Part shown: positions 1 through 9,394 of the stretch, one piece after another
How positions within the stretch are numbered: the first letter of the stretch is position 1
Layout: every line of letters begins with the position of its first letter
DNA from: an uncultured Subdoligranulum sp.
GTDB lineage: Bacteria; Bacillota; Clostridia; Oscillospirales; Ruminococcaceae
Assembly (NCBI GenBank): GCA_904374465.1
Contig: CAJFFY010000001.1
Coordinates: 62,001 to 126,000 of the forward strand
Length of the DNA: 64,000 nucleotides
Direction of reading: 5' to 3'
Notes under the pieces: model-generated
What the model saw: the letters and a program-made list of their open reading frames with translations, nothing else
The model's database searches: none
What the model was told of the DNA's origin: nothing
Made by a program: the position numbers and the translations under genes

Positions 1-715
1 AGAAGTAGTACACAATCTGCGGTGCAAGGCGCCCCCAGTTGATGGAGTTGGCACTGGACAGTCGGATGTCGCGCCGCTCCAGCGCATCGGCCACAGAAGC
101 ATCCGCAAAAACTCGTTTTACACCCGTCTGGGCATCATCGAAGTTTCCTTCCACCGCGTAGACCCGGACATTTTCTCCCGTCTGTGTAACCATCTGCAAG
201 CGTTGAATCTCACTGGTACCGGCATCCGGATAAAAAACGGAAATCTCAATTCCGTCCAGTCCGGCATAACCCGCCAGTGCTGCTTTTCCGGTATCTCCCG
301 AAGTAGCTACCAGAATACGTGTCTTTTCGGTCCGTCCCAGGTTATGCTTGGCTTCCACCAGCAACTTGGGCATCAGCTGCAGTGCATAGTCCTTGAACGC
401 ACAGGTCGGCCCATGCCACAGCTCCAGTGCGTACACGCCGTCATGAACCTTCCGGGTGTAACCGGCCTTCCCACCGAAGGCATCCCCATAGGTGGATGTG
501 GTTGCCTGTTCAAGAAATTGTTCCTGATAGTCGGTAAGGTAGCCCGCCAAAACGCGCTGCGCCAATTCAGGATAGGACAAATTTTTCCATGCCGCAAGGT
601 CCGCCTGGGGAAAGGCTTCGGGCACAAACAGACCGCTCTGCGGCGCCAGACCTCGCACAATTGCCTCCGAAGCGGAAACACGAATCCGGGAATCTCTGGT
701 ACTTTGATACTGCAT
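1..715 (-). CDS. thrC: Threonine synthase (5' part, cut by window edge)
   Basis: Converts O-phosphohomoserine to threonine with pyridoxal phosphate, the last step of threonine synthesis in the cytoplasm. Only the first 238 codons are present; the frame is open to the left edge. The N-terminal threonine synthase domain is recognisable (SEAIVRGLAPQSGLFVPE). It is followed by the PLP-lysine motif WHGPTCAFKDYALQ at about residues 102-115 and the phosphate-binding loop ATSGDTGKAAL near 139. The ATG at 715 is preceded by AGAAAGGG at good spacing. It lies 16 bp downstream of yraN and is probably the distal gene of the rplS-lepB-rbgA-rnhB-yraN run. The pairing with yraN looks positional rather than functional. 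Confidence 0.95.
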   Translation of the reverse strand, partial: MQYQSTRDSRIRVSASEAIVRGLAPQSGLFVPEAFPQADLAAWKNLSYPELAQRVLAGYLTDYQEQFLEQATTSTYGDAFGGKAGYTRKVHDGVYALELWHGPTCAFKDYALQLMPKLLVEAKHNLGRTEKTRILVATSGDTGKAALAGYAGLDGIEISVFYPDAGTSEIQRLQMVTQTGENVRVYAVEGNFDDAQTGVKRVFADASVADALERRDIRLSSANSINWGRLAPQIVYYF

Positions 716-731
716 ATGTTACACCCTTTCT

Positions 732-1091
732 CTATGTTGAACCTTGGAATGCGTCGAAAATACAATGTACCTGCCAGCCTTTTGCGGCAGGCATCACTTC
801 TACCACATCGAAACGCACCGACGCCTCGGCAAAAGGACTGTTCTGCAGGTAGAACTGGGCGGCACGGATCAGCCGCCGCTGTTTATGTAAATCCACCGCT
901 TCTGCAGCAGTCCCCCATCCCGTGCTGCTCCGGGTTTTTACCTCCGCAAAAACCAGTTGATTTTCCTTATATAAAATCAGGTCCAGTTCCCCCATCCGGG
1001 TGCGGAAATTATGACCCAGCAGCAGGTACCCGCGCTGCTGATAATACCGGGCGGCAACAGCCTCCCCCGTATGGCCCAATTCATTTTTCAT
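732..1091 (-). CDS. YraN family (UPF0102) endonuclease-like protein
   Basis: Small 119-residue protein of the YraN/UPF0102 family. The family has a restriction-endonuclease-like fold, but its cellular role is poorly defined. Visible signatures are the N-terminal [17 protein letters not shown], then the nuclease-like core [21 protein letters not shown] (residues about 34-54), which holds the D...ExK-type acidic/lysine residues. The start ATG at 1091 overlaps the end of rnhB by 11 bp, so the two are translationally coupled. rnhB-yraN adjacency is common in Firmicutes and hints at a nucleic-acid role. The family assignment is firm; the function is not. Confidence 0.93.
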   Translation of the reverse strand: MKNELGHTGEAVAARYYQQRGYLLLGHNFRTRMGELDLILYKENQLVFAEVKTRSSTGWGTAAEAVDLHKQRRLIRAAQFYLQNSPFAEASVRFDVVEVMPAAKGWQVHCIFDAFQGST

Positions 1092-1725
1092 GCCAATAGC
1101 CCTGTTTTTTCAGGAAGCTGCGTCGGTAAAACGGCTGAATCCCGTATTCGGCAATCAACTGGTAGTGCAGTGCGGTGGGATAGCCCTTGTGCCTGGCCAA
1201 CTGGTACTGCGGATATGCCCGATCCAGTTCCAGCATATAACGGTCACGGCTGACCTTTGCCAGCACCGATGCAGCCGCAATACTGGCGCTGGTTGCATCG
1301 CCTTTCACCACCGCCTGTGCCGGGATCTTCAGATCCGGCGGGCAGCGGTTCCCGTCGACAAGGACATACTCCGGCTGCGTGGCCAGTCCCTCCACAGCCT
1401 GGGTCATACCGTCCATGGTAGCCCACAGGATATTTTTTTCATCTATTTCCTGGGGAGAAATAAAAACAACTTTGTAGGCAATGGCCCGTTTTGTAATTTC
1501 TTCAAAAAGGGCCTCTCTGCGCTTTTCGGTGAGCTTTTTGGAATCGTTGATGCCTTCAATGGGGTCCTCCGGGTTCAGGATCACCGCCGCACAGCAAACC
1601 GGCCCGCACAACGGTCCCCGCCCCGCCTCGTCCACACCGCACAACACACCGTGTTCGGCGCGTTGCCCGGCATCGTAGGCATACAGAAGCGGATTATTGC
1701 TCGTCTTCGTCGAACGCATCGTCAT
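1081..1725 (-). CDS. rnhB: Ribonuclease HII
   Basis: Cleaves the RNA strand of RNA/DNA hybrids and removes single ribonucleotides from DNA. The protein has 214 residues. Type 2 RNase H motifs are clear: [15 protein letters not shown] near residue 30 (catalytic Asp-Glu), VLVDGN in the middle and [21 protein letters not shown] with the conserved Lys/Asp. A longer frame runs upstream to 1845 but lies inside rbgA and does not resemble the family. The ATG at 1725 has a perfect AGGAGG 9 nt upstream, so I use it. It overlaps the end of rbgA by 32 bp and overlaps yraN downstream. Confidence 0.96.
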   Translation of the reverse strand: MTMRSTKTSNNPLLYAYDAGQRAEHGVLCGVDEAGRGPLCGPVCCAAVILNPEDPIEGINDSKKLTEKRREALFEEITKRAIAYKVVFISPQEIDEKNILWATMDGMTQAVEGLATQPEYVLVDGNRCPPDLKIPAQAVVKGDATSASIAAASVLAKVSRDRYMLELDRAYPQYQLARHKGYPTALHYQLIAEYGIQPFYRRSFLKKQGYWHEK

Positions 1726-2629
1726 CGTCCGGTACCTCCTGCACTGCCTCACGCTGCGGAGGCCGTTCCAACGAAAGCCGCCCCCACTTGCTGGCGCGGA
1801 ACTCACCCACCAGCATTTTGGCCGCTCGTTCTGTATCCACCTCACCGCCGGAGATCAACATACCCCGTTTGGCACCGATGGCCTGCAACAATTCGTAAGG
1901 CGCCAGTTCCAAAGCGGTCTGCTCCAATTTGTAGCGGGCCAGCAACTGCTGGGGATAAATGGCCTTGACACTGGAAAGCAACCCGCAGGCCAGTTCCTCA
2001 ATATCCAGAATATCGTCCCGGATCGAGCCGATGAATGCCAGGTTGGAGGCTGTTTCCAGCGAATCAAACTTTTTCCAGAGAACGCCCGGCATATCCATCA
2101 GATCAAAGTTGTCCACGCTGATCCACTGTTTACCCCGGGTAACGCCCGGCTTGTTGGCCGCCTTGGCACGGTTGGTTCCCGCAAAAGAATTGATGAAGGT
2201 GGATTTGCCCACATTGGGAATGCCTACCACCATAACCCGGATGGCCGCCCCAATCATACCACGATTGCGACGCCGTTCCATCAGAGCGGACAGTTCCCGT
2301 TCGATGGGAGCTTTTGTTGCCGCCGCCCGTCCTTTTTGTTTGGAATCCATGGCCAAGCACCCGGCGCCGGCACTTCGGAAATAGGCCAGCCATTGTTTTG
2401 TGATCTCCGGGTCGGCCAGATCGCTCTTGTTCAGAATATACAGATGCGGTTTTCCCGCTGTGATTCGTTCAATTTCCGGGTTCAGACTGGAAAGCGGGAT
2501 CCGCGCATCGAGAATCTGCAGCACACAGTCCACGTTGCGGATTTCCTTTTCCATCAAGCGCAATGTCTTGGTCATATGACCCGGGAACCACTGGATTTGT
2601 CTGGTATTGATGATATCGCTCTGACTCAT
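1694..2629 (-). CDS. rbgA: Ribosome biogenesis GTPase YlqF/RbgA
   Basis: Circularly permuted GTPase needed for late assembly of the 50S subunit in Bacillus. The permuted motif order is visible: G4 (NKSD, about residue 67) comes before G1 ([10 protein letters not shown], about 137-146) and G3 (DMPG, about 179). The N-terminal [10 protein letters not shown] is diagnostic. The C-terminal 25 residues are strongly acidic ([11 protein letters not shown]), an extension less conserved in the family. The start ATG at 2629 overlaps the lepB stop by 4 bp (ATGA). Neighbours rplS, lepB and rnhB reproduce the Bacillus rplS-lepB-rbgA-rnhB order. Confidence 0.97.
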   Translation of the reverse strand: MSQSDIINTRQIQWFPGHMTKTLRLMEKEIRNVDCVLQILDARIPLSSLNPEIERITAGKPHLYILNKSDLADPEITKQWLAYFRSAGAGCLAMDSKQKGRAAATKAPIERELSALMERRRNRGMIGAAIRVMVVGIPNVGKSTFINSFAGTNRAKAANKPGVTRGKQWISVDNFDLMDMPGVLWKKFDSLETASNLAFIGSIRDDILDIEELACGLLSSVKAIYPQQLLARYKLEQTALELAPYELLQAIGAKRGMLISGGEVDTERAAKMLVGEFRASKWGRLSLERPPQREAVQEVPDDDDAFDEDEQ

Positions 2630-3171
2630 TCTACAGCTCCCATCTTGTCAAGCGGCAACACGCGCCACAGGGCAACGCCCAAAACGTCCCGCGCGTCCAC
2701 GCACCCGATTTCCGCATCGCGGCTATCCTTGGATTCATTGCGATTGTCTCCCATCAGAAAAAGGCATCCGTCCGGGACCGTCAAGGGAAAATCCACACTC
2801 TCGTAGGTCCAGGTAGGTTCTGCAATATACGGTTCATCAAGGGCCTCCCCGTTGCGATAAACGATTCCGGCATCGAAGTCAATATCGATCGTATCCCCTG
2901 CTTTACCGATAACACGCTTTACCAGCGGTTTTCCATACGGGATATAGCTGTCAATCACCACCACATCCCCATAGTCCGGCTGTAAAAACGTGCCGATCAA
3001 AACGCGCTCTCCGTTGTGCAGCGTCGGTACCATGGAGCTACCGTCCACCTGCACAATGCGAACGCCAAACGTAAAAATCAGTGCAATCACCACCACGGCA
3101 ACCGCCAAAGCATCATACCATTCCAGGGTTTCCCGATTATGGCGATACCGTTCCTTAAACGCCTGTGCCAC
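2626..3171 (-). CDS. lepB: Signal peptidase I
   Basis: Membrane serine protease that removes signal peptides from exported proteins. The protein has 181 residues, the short Gram-positive form, with one N-terminal membrane segment (about 23-40). The catalytic Ser lies in VDGSSMVPTL (about 44-53), the catalytic Lys in YGKPLVKRVIG (about 79-89), and box E is FLMGDNRNESKDSR. Start is GTG at 3171 with GGGAGG 5-6 nt upstream. It follows rplS after a terminator-like hairpin, so its level may be set lower than that of L19. Confidence 0.97.
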   Translation of the reverse strand: MAQAFKERYRHNRETLEWYDALAVAVVVIALIFTFGVRIVQVDGSSMVPTLHNGERVLIGTFLQPDYGDVVVIDSYIPYGKPLVKRVIGKAGDTIDIDFDAGIVYRNGEALDEPYIAEPTWTYESVDFPLTVPDGCLFLMGDNRNESKDSRDAEIGCVDARDVLGVALWRVLPLDKMGAVE

Positions 3172-3196
3172 GCCTTTCCTCCCACAAAAGAATACG

Positions 3197-3230
3197 AAAA
3201 AAGGGAGAACGCCAGCCGTCCTCCCCTTTT
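3197..3230 (-). terminator. Attenuator-like terminator between rplS and lepB
   Basis: On the minus strand AAAAGGGGAGGACG pairs with CGTTCTCCCTTTT (one bulge, one wobble) around a CTGG-type loop, followed by TTTTTT. It starts about 10 nt after the rplS stop. Because lepB continues on the same strand with no clear new promoter, partial read-through is the simplest reading. Confidence 0.7.
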
Positions 3231-3240
3231 CTCAGTATGC

Positions 3241-3582
3241 TCAGATACGCGCCTTAACCTTAGCCGCCTTACCAGTGCGCTCACGCAGGTAGAAGAGCTT
3301 CGCACGACGGACCTTGCCGCGGCGGACAACCTCCACCTTCTCGACGAACGGGCTATTGACGGGGAACACACGCTCCACACCGACACCGTAAGAAGTACGG
3401 CGAACGGTAAAGGTTTCCGCAATGCCGCCATGCTTCTTGGCAATGACGGTGCCCTCAAAAGCCTGGATACGCTCCTTGTCGCCTTCCTTGATGCGGACGG
3501 AAACGCGAACGGTATCGCCGACTTCAAACTGGGGCTTGTTCTCTTTGATCATACCCTCGGTAAAATGCTTCATTGCGTCCAT
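3241..3582 (-). CDS. rplS: 50S ribosomal protein L19
   Basis: Component of the large subunit at the 30S-50S interface. It has 113 residues, normal for L19, with the conserved central [21 protein letters not shown] and [30 protein letters not shown] near the C-terminus. The ATG at 3582 has GGAGG 10 nt upstream; a second ATG three codons later (3573) is possible. It is preceded by a near-consensus promoter and a roughly 110-nt structured leader. In many Firmicutes rplS follows trmD/rimM, but here it heads its own transcript. Confidence 0.98.
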   Translation of the reverse strand: MDAMKHFTEGMIKENKPQFEVGDTVRVSVRIKEGDKERIQAFEGTVIAKKHGGIAETFTVRRTSYGVGVERVFPVNSPFVEKVEVVRRGKVRRAKLFYLRERTGKAAKVKARI

Positions 3583-3697
3583 GTTATGAATTCCTCCATT
3601 TTGTATCGACGTTCATACCCGAATTTTCGGCAGAGGACCGCCTGTATAATGATGTGTCATTATCCTGCCGGTGGCCCGGCAGCACTAACGCTTTAGT
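3583..3697 (-). promoter_or_regulatory. Structured 5' leader of rplS (candidate L19 leader RNA)
   Basis: Between the promoter and the rplS start, the minus strand can form three consecutive perfect hairpins. They are CTGCCGG/CCGGCAG (3665-3682, 7 bp, 4-nt loop), ATAATGA/TCATTAT (3646-3663, 7 bp, 4-nt loop) and CCGAA/TTCGG (3619-3630); the first two are adjacent. Firmicute rplS genes are known to carry an autoregulatory L19 leader. Whether this matches that motif has not been tested here; the structure itself is seen directly. Confidence 0.55.
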
Positions 3698-3726
3698 ATT
3701 ATAGCATCCCCGCCACAGTTTGGCAA
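3698..3726 (-). promoter_or_regulatory. Sigma-A type promoter of rplS
   Basis: Minus-strand -35 TTGCCA (3721-3726), 17-bp spacer, -10 TATAAT (3698-3703) with an extended -10 TG. This is one of the best promoter matches in the window and fits a highly expressed ribosomal protein gene. Confidence 0.85.
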
Positions 3727-3780
3727 GTCTTTTTCCACAAAAATGCGCTAAAAATTTCGGCAGAATAGCAGCTTTACAAA

Positions 3781-3822
3781 ACAAAAGGCCGCTGCCTGCA
3801 CCAGGCGCGGCCTTTTGCATTT
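3781..3822 (-). terminator. Terminator after pfkA
   Basis: Perfect 11-bp stem CAAAAGGCCGC/GCGGCCTTTTG (3782-3792 with 3807-3817) and a 14-nt loop, followed on the minus strand by a T-rich stretch. It begins about 10 nt past the pfkA stop and ends the hprK-to-pfkA block before the rplS promoter. Confidence 0.85.
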
Positions 3823-3826
3823 TTAC

Positions 3827-4801
3827 TCAGATGGAGATCGCATTGGCGATATCAATCATGTCACGGTCGATGGTCTTATGCATCGAGAGCGCAACGTTGA
3901 CATCATAATCCACGATCTTGTCGCCGGAAACCGCCACTACGCGGTTATAAATGCCCTTATCCAGCAGATCGATGGCATGATATCCCATGAGGGAAGCATT
4001 CACACGATCACGGACCGTGGGAGAACCGCCGCGCTGAATGTGGCCCAAAACCGTAGCACGGGAATCGACACCTGTGGCTGCCTGGATCTGATTTGCCAGT
4101 TCCTGGGCGCCGATAACGCCTTCCGAAACGATGATGATGAAGTGTTTTTTGCCGGTGACCTGCGTCTGACGCATGCGCTGCAGAATATCCCGTTCGAAGT
4201 CAAAGGGGATTTCCGGCAGAAGAACCGCCAGCGCACCGGTGGCAATGCCAACATTCAAAGCAATGTAGCCGGCGTGGTGGCCCATGACCTCCACAACGCT
4301 GCAGCGGTCATGGCTCTGGGTGGTATCACGCAGTTTATCGATGGCCTCTACGGCAGTGTTCATAGCCGTATCGTAGCCGATGGTGTACTCACTGCAGGCA
4401 ATATCGTTGTCGATGGTGCCAGGCAGACCGATGCAGGGAATTCCCTGGTTGGCCAGTGCACGGGCCCCCATAAAGGATCCGTCACCACCAATAACCACCA
4501 GCGCATCAATGCCCAGTTCCTTGCAGCGGGCCAGGCCCTTGGCCTGCCCTTCCTGCGTCTTGAACTCCAGACAACGGGCCGTATACAAAATCGTGCCGCC
4601 GCGGTGAATAATTTCAGACACGCTGCGAACGTTCATCTCATAGCATTCGCCGTTGATCAGGCCATTGTAACCGCGCTGAATGCCCATCATGCGATATCCC
4701 TTACTGATACCCGCACGCACAATGGCGCGAACTGCCGCATTCATGCCGGGCGCGTCACCGCCACTGGTCAGAACACCGATTGTTTTGATTTCCTTAGCCA
4801 T
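3827..4801 (-). CDS. pfkA: 6-phosphofructokinase (ATP type)
   Basis: Phosphorylates fructose 6-phosphate to fructose 1,6-bisphosphate, the committed step of glycolysis. It has 324 residues, normal for bacterial PfkA. Motifs seen: IGVLTSGGDAPGMNAAVRA at the N-terminus, GGDGSFMGA (the Gly pattern of ATP-dependent enzymes), PGTIDNDI with the catalytic Asp region, and VEVMGHHAGYIAL. Translation from ATG 4801 is supported by AGGAGG 9 nt upstream; an in-frame ATG at 4828 precedes that site and is unlikely. It has its own extended -10 promoter after dnaE. No pyruvate kinase follows, unlike many Firmicutes. Confidence 0.97.
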   Translation of the reverse strand: MAKEIKTIGVLTSGGDAPGMNAAVRAIVRAGISKGYRMMGIQRGYNGLINGECYEMNVRSVSEIIHRGGTILYTARCLEFKTQEGQAKGLARCKELGIDALVVIGGDGSFMGARALANQGIPCIGLPGTIDNDIACSEYTIGYDTAMNTAVEAIDKLRDTTQSHDRCSVVEVMGHHAGYIALNVGIATGALAVLLPEIPFDFERDILQRMRQTQVTGKKHFIIIVSEGVIGAQELANQIQAATGVDSRATVLGHIQRGGSPTVRDRVNASLMGYHAIDLLDKGIYNRVVAVSGDKIVDYDVNVALSMHKTIDRDMIDIANAISI

Positions 4802-4870
4802 AAAGCAGCTCCTCCTATTTGGGAACATAGCGTTACTTACAATAATTTTTTAACAATCCCGAACAATCCC

Positions 4871-4879
4871 ATTATACCA
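4871..4879 (-). promoter_or_regulatory. Extended -10 promoter of pfkA
   Basis: Minus strand TGG-TATAAT (-10 at 4871-4876) lies about 70 nt before the pfkA ATG in the 125-bp dnaE-pfkA gap. There is no good -35, so the call rests on the extended -10. Confidence 0.6.
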
Positions 4880-4926
4880 CAACTCTTGCGCCGGGATTAT
4901 GGACAATTCGCGCAAAACTCATGGAT

Positions 4927-7900
4927 TTATTTTGCATGCTGAGGGGTTGTTTGCACTTTTACGCACTCTTTTCCCAGAATGCGTTCCAACTCCGCGCGCA
5001 AGAGCGGGTCATCTTTGATGGCCATATGCTTTGCCCACACCTTTTGTCCCGTATCGGCAAAACGGAAATAGACTTTCACCGTTCCGCCGTCAAAGATGTT
5101 GCAGAGCAGGTTTTCCACCCGGTGCATCTGCTGAGAATTTCGCGCCGGCACGGTGAGAAAATAGCCGCTTGCTCCTTCGGCGCTGGTCTCTCGCCTGACC
5201 TTGTCCACCCGATTGCGGCCGAAACTCTTGGACGGGTCATAGGTCTCAATGGGCTGAATGCCTTCCACGATCAGCCGGGCCGCTTCCTCCTCTTTCACGG
5301 ATACACGACCATTGGCCACAATAACGGCATTTTCCTGTAATGCTGCTCGGCACTCAGCCAAAACGCGGGGAAATACCAGCAGTTCCATGGTGCCGGTCAG
5401 GTCTTCTATGGTGGTAAACGCCATCAAAGTGTTGGATTTTGTGGTCATCACCTTATTTTTGACCACGGTACAGAGCAGCGTCACATTCTGATTGTCAAAC
5501 CGCTTGGCATCTTCGCCGAGCAGTTGTGCGATGGTGCAGGTGGAGATTTGGGCGATCTGCTCCCGGTAGGCATCCAGTGGGTGCCCGGACAGATACAGTC
5601 CCGAAACCTCTTTTTCCATTTTGAGCAATTCTCCGGATGGATATTCAGGCAGCGCGGGCACTTTGTAGTCGTTGGCGGCCTGCTCCTGCGCTTCCCCGCT
5701 CATCATACCGAACAGGTCCATCTGCCCTTCCAGGTTATGGCGCATGTCGGTTTCCACACTTTTCAGAATCCCCTCGACGCACTCCAGCATTCCATGGCGG
5801 GAAGGTTCCAGTGTATCAAATGCTCCGCACTTGATCAGGTTTTCCAGCGCTCGGCGGTTGAGTTCGTTGCCGTACATCCGTTTGCAGAAATCATACAATC
5901 CGCGATACGGCCGGTTTTCTCGTTCTTTCACAACCTGTTCGATCAGGTTGCGTCCCACGCTCTTGACCGCATTCAGTCCAAAACGAATGCATTCGCCGTC
6001 CGCGGTAAAGCCGCCGCGCGAGACATTGATATCCGGCTGCAGCACTTTGATGCCCAGCCGCTGACACTCCGAAGTATATTCAATCACCTTGGAAGTGTTG
6101 TCCAGCACACTGGTCAGCAGCGCCGCCATAAATTCATGGGGATAATGGCACTTGAGATAGGCCGTCTGAAAGGCCACGTAGGCGTAACAGGCTGCATGGG
6201 ATTTATTGAAGGCATAGGAGGCAAAGCTGATCATTTCATCATAGATTTCGTTGGCAACCGCCTCCGGAATGCCATTTTTCACACACCCCGGGCATTCCTT
6301 GCCGGGATCTGTGCATCCATGAACGAAGTGTTCCCGCTCCTCCTCCATAACCTTGTGCTTCTTTTTGCTCATGGCGCGGCGGATGTTGTCCGCCTGGCCA
6401 AAGCTGAATCCAGCCAGTTCCCGGAAAATCTGCATGACCTGTTCCTGATACACAATGCACCCATTGGTAACATCCAGAATGTGTGCCAACTGTGGTGTCT
6501 TGTAGCTGATTTTTTCCGGCTCCCGGCGGTTGCGCAGATAGGTAGGAATGGAATCCATCGGTCCTGGCCGGTACAGAGAAATCAGGGCGATGATATCTTC
6601 CAGATTCTTGGGCCGCATACTGACCAGCACCTGGGTCATACCGGTGGATTCAAGCTGGAAGATACCTTCCGTTTCCCCCTTTGCCAGCATGGCATAGGTT
6701 TCCGGATCATCGTAGCTGATTTCTGCCATGCGAAAATCCGGAACCCTGCGCCGCACGGCCATTTCGGTGTCGTGAATCACCGTCAGCGTGCGAAGCCCCA
6801 GAAAATCCATTTTCAGAAGGCCCAGACGTTCAATCTCCACCATGTTGAACTGGGTGACCGGCAAACCGTCATTGGTGGAGAGAGGCACATATTCAGTGGC
6901 CGGCTCCCGGGTAATCACAACGCCCGCCGCATGGGTGGAAGCATGGCGCGGCATGCCCTCCACCTTCAAGGAGGTGTCAATCAGTTCGTGCACCTGCGGT
7001 TCCTGTTCATACAGGGCTTTCAGGTCCGGACTGACTTCCAACGCTTTCTGCAGCGTCATCTTCGGTTCCATGGGTATCAGTTTGGCAACCCTGTCCACAT
7101 CTTGGTATGCCATACCCATCACACGGCCCACGTCGCGGACCGCCGCACGGGCAGCCATGGTACCAAAGGTCACGATCTGGGCCACGTGGTCCCGTCCATA
7201 TTTATCATTGACATAGTCAATGACTTCCTGGCGCCGCTCATAGCAGAAATCCACGTCAAAGTCCGGCATGGAAACTCGCTCCGGGTTCAGAAAACGTTCA
7301 AAGATCAGGTTGTACCGGATCGGGTCGATGTCGGTAATCCCCACACAGTATGCAGCCAGACTGCCCGCACCGGAACCACGCCCCGGCCCCACCGGGATAT
7401 CCCGGCTTTTGGCATAGTTGATAAAATCATAAACGATGAGGTAGTAATTGGTATAGCCCATCGTCTTGACCACATTGATCTCATGGGCCAACCGTTCCCG
7501 CAACGCATCGGTCACCTTGCCGGGATAGCGGCGTTCCAGGCCCTCCCAACAAAGCTTTTCGAAGTACGCCTGATTCTCCATGCCGTCCGGCGCCTGAAAA
7601 TACGGCAACTTCGTCTCGCCAAAGGTAAAGGCGAAATCGCATTGCTCTGCAATTTTGTTGGTGTTTTCACAAGCCTCCGGCACCATGGAAAAGAGATCAT
7701 ACATTTCATCGGCGCTTTTCAGATAAAATTCATCCGTCTGGAATTCCATCCGATCCGCATCTGCAATGGTTTTTCCTGTCTGGATGCACAGCAGAATGCT
7801 CTGCATCTTGGCATCTTCCTTGGTGATGTAGTGGGCATCGTTTGTAGCCACCATGGGAATTCCGGTCTCCCGGGAAAGACGGATGAGTTGGGGCAAAACC

Positions 7901-8466
7901 GCCTGATCCTCCGGAAGACCATGATCCTGCAGTTCGATATAGTAGTTTTCTGCCCCGAACAGATCCCGATAATACAGCGCCGTCTGCTTGGCTCGGTCGT
8001 AATCACCCGCCAAAATGGCTTTGGGGATTTCCCCTGCCAGGCAGGCAGAAAGGCAGATCAGCCCTTCATGATGTTGTTTCAAAAGATCCTTGTCGATACG
8101 TGGCTTGGAATAAAATCCTTCAATGAAGCCCGCCGATACCATCTTGATCAGGTTCTTATAGCCCGTTTCGTTTTTGCATAACAGAATCAAATGGCTGTTG
8201 CCATCAATGCGGTTCACCTTATCAAAACGGGTCCGGGTCGCCACATACACCTCGCAACCAATGATCGGTTTGATGCCCGCCGCCTTGGCCGCATCAAAAA
8301 AGGCTACACAACCATACATCACGCCATGATCAGTAATGGCACAGGCCGTTTGCCCCATAGCCTTGAGATGGTCGAACATGCGATCAATCCGGCAGGCACC
8401 ATCCAACAGGCTGTATTCCGTATGCACATGCAGGTGGGTAAATTGTCTTTGGTTTGCTTCAGGCAT
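4927..8466 (-). CDS. dnaE: DNA polymerase III subunit alpha (DnaE)
   Basis: Replicative C-family DNA polymerase. It has 1179 residues, typical of DnaE1. The PHP domain is at the N-terminus (HLHVHTEYSLLDGA at about 11-24, ITDHGVMYG near 60). The palm has GPGRGSGAGSLAAY and the catalytic aspartates in MPDFDVDFC (about 399-407). Later come the helix-hairpin-helix region and an OB-fold (about 980-1070, VTLLCTVVKNKVMTTKSN). There is no proofreading exonuclease insert, so this is not PolC. The ATG at 8466 lies inside the last codons of whiA (8-bp overlap) after AAGGAAA. It is followed by pfkA with its own promoter. Confidence 0.98.
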   Translation of the reverse strand: MPEANQRQFTHLHVHTEYSLLDGACRIDRMFDHLKAMGQTACAITDHGVMYGCVAFFDAAKAAGIKPIIGCEVYVATRTRFDKVNRIDGNSHLILLCKNETGYKNLIKMVSAGFIEGFYSKPRIDKDLLKQHHEGLICLSACLAGEIPKAILAGDYDRAKQTALYYRDLFGAENYYIELQDHGLPEDQAVLPQLIRLSRETGIPMVATNDAHYITKEDAKMQSILLCIQTGKTIADADRMEFQTDEFYLKSADEMYDLFSMVPEACENTNKIAEQCDFAFTFGETKLPYFQAPDGMENQAYFEKLCWEGLERRYPGKVTDALRERLAHEINVVKTMGYTNYYLIVYDFINYAKSRDIPVGPGRGSGAGSLAAYCVGITDIDPIRYNLIFERFLNPERVSMPDFDVDFCYERRQEVIDYVNDKYGRDHVAQIVTFGTMAARAAVRDVGRVMGMAYQDVDRVAKLIPMEPKMTLQKALEVSPDLKALYEQEPQVHELIDTSLKVEGMPRHASTHAAGVVITREPATEYVPLSTNDGLPVTQFNMVEIERLGLLKMDFLGLRTLTVIHDTEMAVRRRVPDFRMAEISYDDPETYAMLAKGETEGIFQLESTGMTQVLVSMRPKNLEDIIALISLYRPGPMDSIPTYLRNRREPEKISYKTPQLAHILDVTNGCIVYQEQVMQIFRELAGFSFGQADNIRRAMSKKKHKVMEEEREHFVHGCTDPGKECPGCVKNGIPEAVANEIYDEMISFASYAFNKSHAACYAYVAFQTAYLKCHYPHEFMAALLTSVLDNTSKVIEYTSECQRLGIKVLQPDINVSRGGFTADGECIRFGLNAVKSVGRNLIEQVVKERENRPYRGLYDFCKRMYGNELNRRALENLIKCGAFDTLEPSRHGMLECVEGILKSVETDMRHNLEGQMDLFGMMSGEAQEQAANDYKVPALPEYPSGELLKMEKEVSGLYLSGHPLDAYREQIAQISTCTIAQLLGEDAKRFDNQNVTLLCTVVKNKVMTTKSNTLMAFTTIEDLTGTMELLVFPRVLAECRAALQENAVIVANGRVSVKEEEAARLIVEGIQPIETYDPSKSFGRNRVDKVRRETSAEGASGYFLTVPARNSQQMHRVENLLCNIFDGGTVKVYFRFADTGQKVWAKHMAIKDDPLLRAELERILGKECVKVQTTPQHAK

Positions 8467-9394
8467 TGCTCATTTCCTTTTCTTGGGGCTGATTTTCCGG
8501 CAGACGATGCGCGGCTTCCTGTATACGTTTCAGTCTGTGGGACAGTCCCGCTTTGCTGACCGGCGGGTCAAATTTTTGTGCCAGTTTGGCCAACGGCAAA
8601 TCCGGATACTGCATCCGGATCTTGGCCGTCTGACGCAGCGTTTCCGGCAAAGTGTTGAGTGCTCCGGCCTCCTGCAGTCGTTCAATGGCCAATTGGACCT
8701 GTACAGCCGCCTGAACACTTTTTCCCAGATTGGCAGTTTCACAGTTGGAAAGCCGGTTTGTCTTGTTGCGCATTTCATTGTACAGTCGTTGGTCCATAAT
8801 GCGCATAGCCGCTCCTCCGGCTCCCATAAAGGTCAACAAATCTTCGATGTGGTCGGCTGCCTTGATATAAACGGTATTGGCGCCCTTGCGCAACGCGCGG
8901 TGCGGATGAAAGTCATGCTCTGCCAGCATGGCTTCCAGCTGCTGCGACAGATAGTGGCGCGTGGAAAGGAATTCCAGATTATAGCTTTTTTCCGGATCCG
9001 TCATAGTCCCACAGCAAAGGAATGCCGTAGCAATGAAGGTCTGCATACATTTCTGGCATTTGAAATGTTCCGGCCGGATCCGTAACGTCGGTTCTTTGCC
9101 CGTATGTCCAAACAGCGCCAGCAGTTTTTCAATTTCCTGTGGGTCCTGCACATGAAATTCAAACACCGGTCCCGTGGGACGCTCCTTGCGCTGAATCTGC
9201 CCTTGTACGCCACAGCGCCGATAGACCTTTTGGGCAAAAGCTACTACACCTTCATTTTCTGTTTGCAACACCACGCCCCGGTCATCGAAATATTTACCAA
9301 AACAGGCCACCGCATAGGCGGCGGCCACATTGCAACACGGTTTCGAAATTCTATGGCGCAGAATTTCGTTTTTTACTTCTTGCGAAAAACTCAA
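8459..9394 (-). CDS. whiA: WhiA family DNA-binding protein
   Basis: Homologue of WhiA, a sporulation regulator in actinobacteria and a factor affecting division and chromosome segregation in Bacillus. It has 311 residues: an N-terminal LAGLIDADG-like domain beginning SFSQEVKNEI, and a C-terminal helix-turn-helix (about 220-300) with AGALNTLPETLRQTAKIR and the diagnostic SKAGLSHRLKRI. The start codon is TTG at 9394 with GGGGAGG upstream. It sits directly after rapZ (34-bp gap) without the usual yvcK between them, and overlaps dnaE by 8 bp. Confidence 0.96.
   Translation of the reverse strand: MSFSQEVKNEILRHRISKPCCNVAAAYAVACFGKYFDDRGVVLQTENEGVVAFAQKVYRRCGVQGQIQRKERPTGPVFEFHVQDPQEIEKLLALFGHTGKEPTLRIRPEHFKCQKCMQTFIATAFLCCGTMTDPEKSYNLEFLSTRHYLSQQLEAMLAEHDFHPHRALRKGANTVYIKAADHIEDLLTFMGAGGAAMRIMDQRLYNEMRNKTNRLSNCETANLGKSVQAAVQVQLAIERLQEAGALNTLPETLRQTAKIRMQYPDLPLAKLAQKFDPPVSKAGLSHRLKRIQEAAHRLPENQPQEKEMSNA

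Noticed and set aside
3584..3820. Small open frame in the rplS leader
   Set aside because: It crosses the promoter, the pfkA terminator and the leader hairpins, and has no credible start or motif.
5524..8181. Open frame of 885 codons on the plus strand across dnaE
   Set aside because: Antisense shadow; dnaE motifs are continuous on the minus strand.
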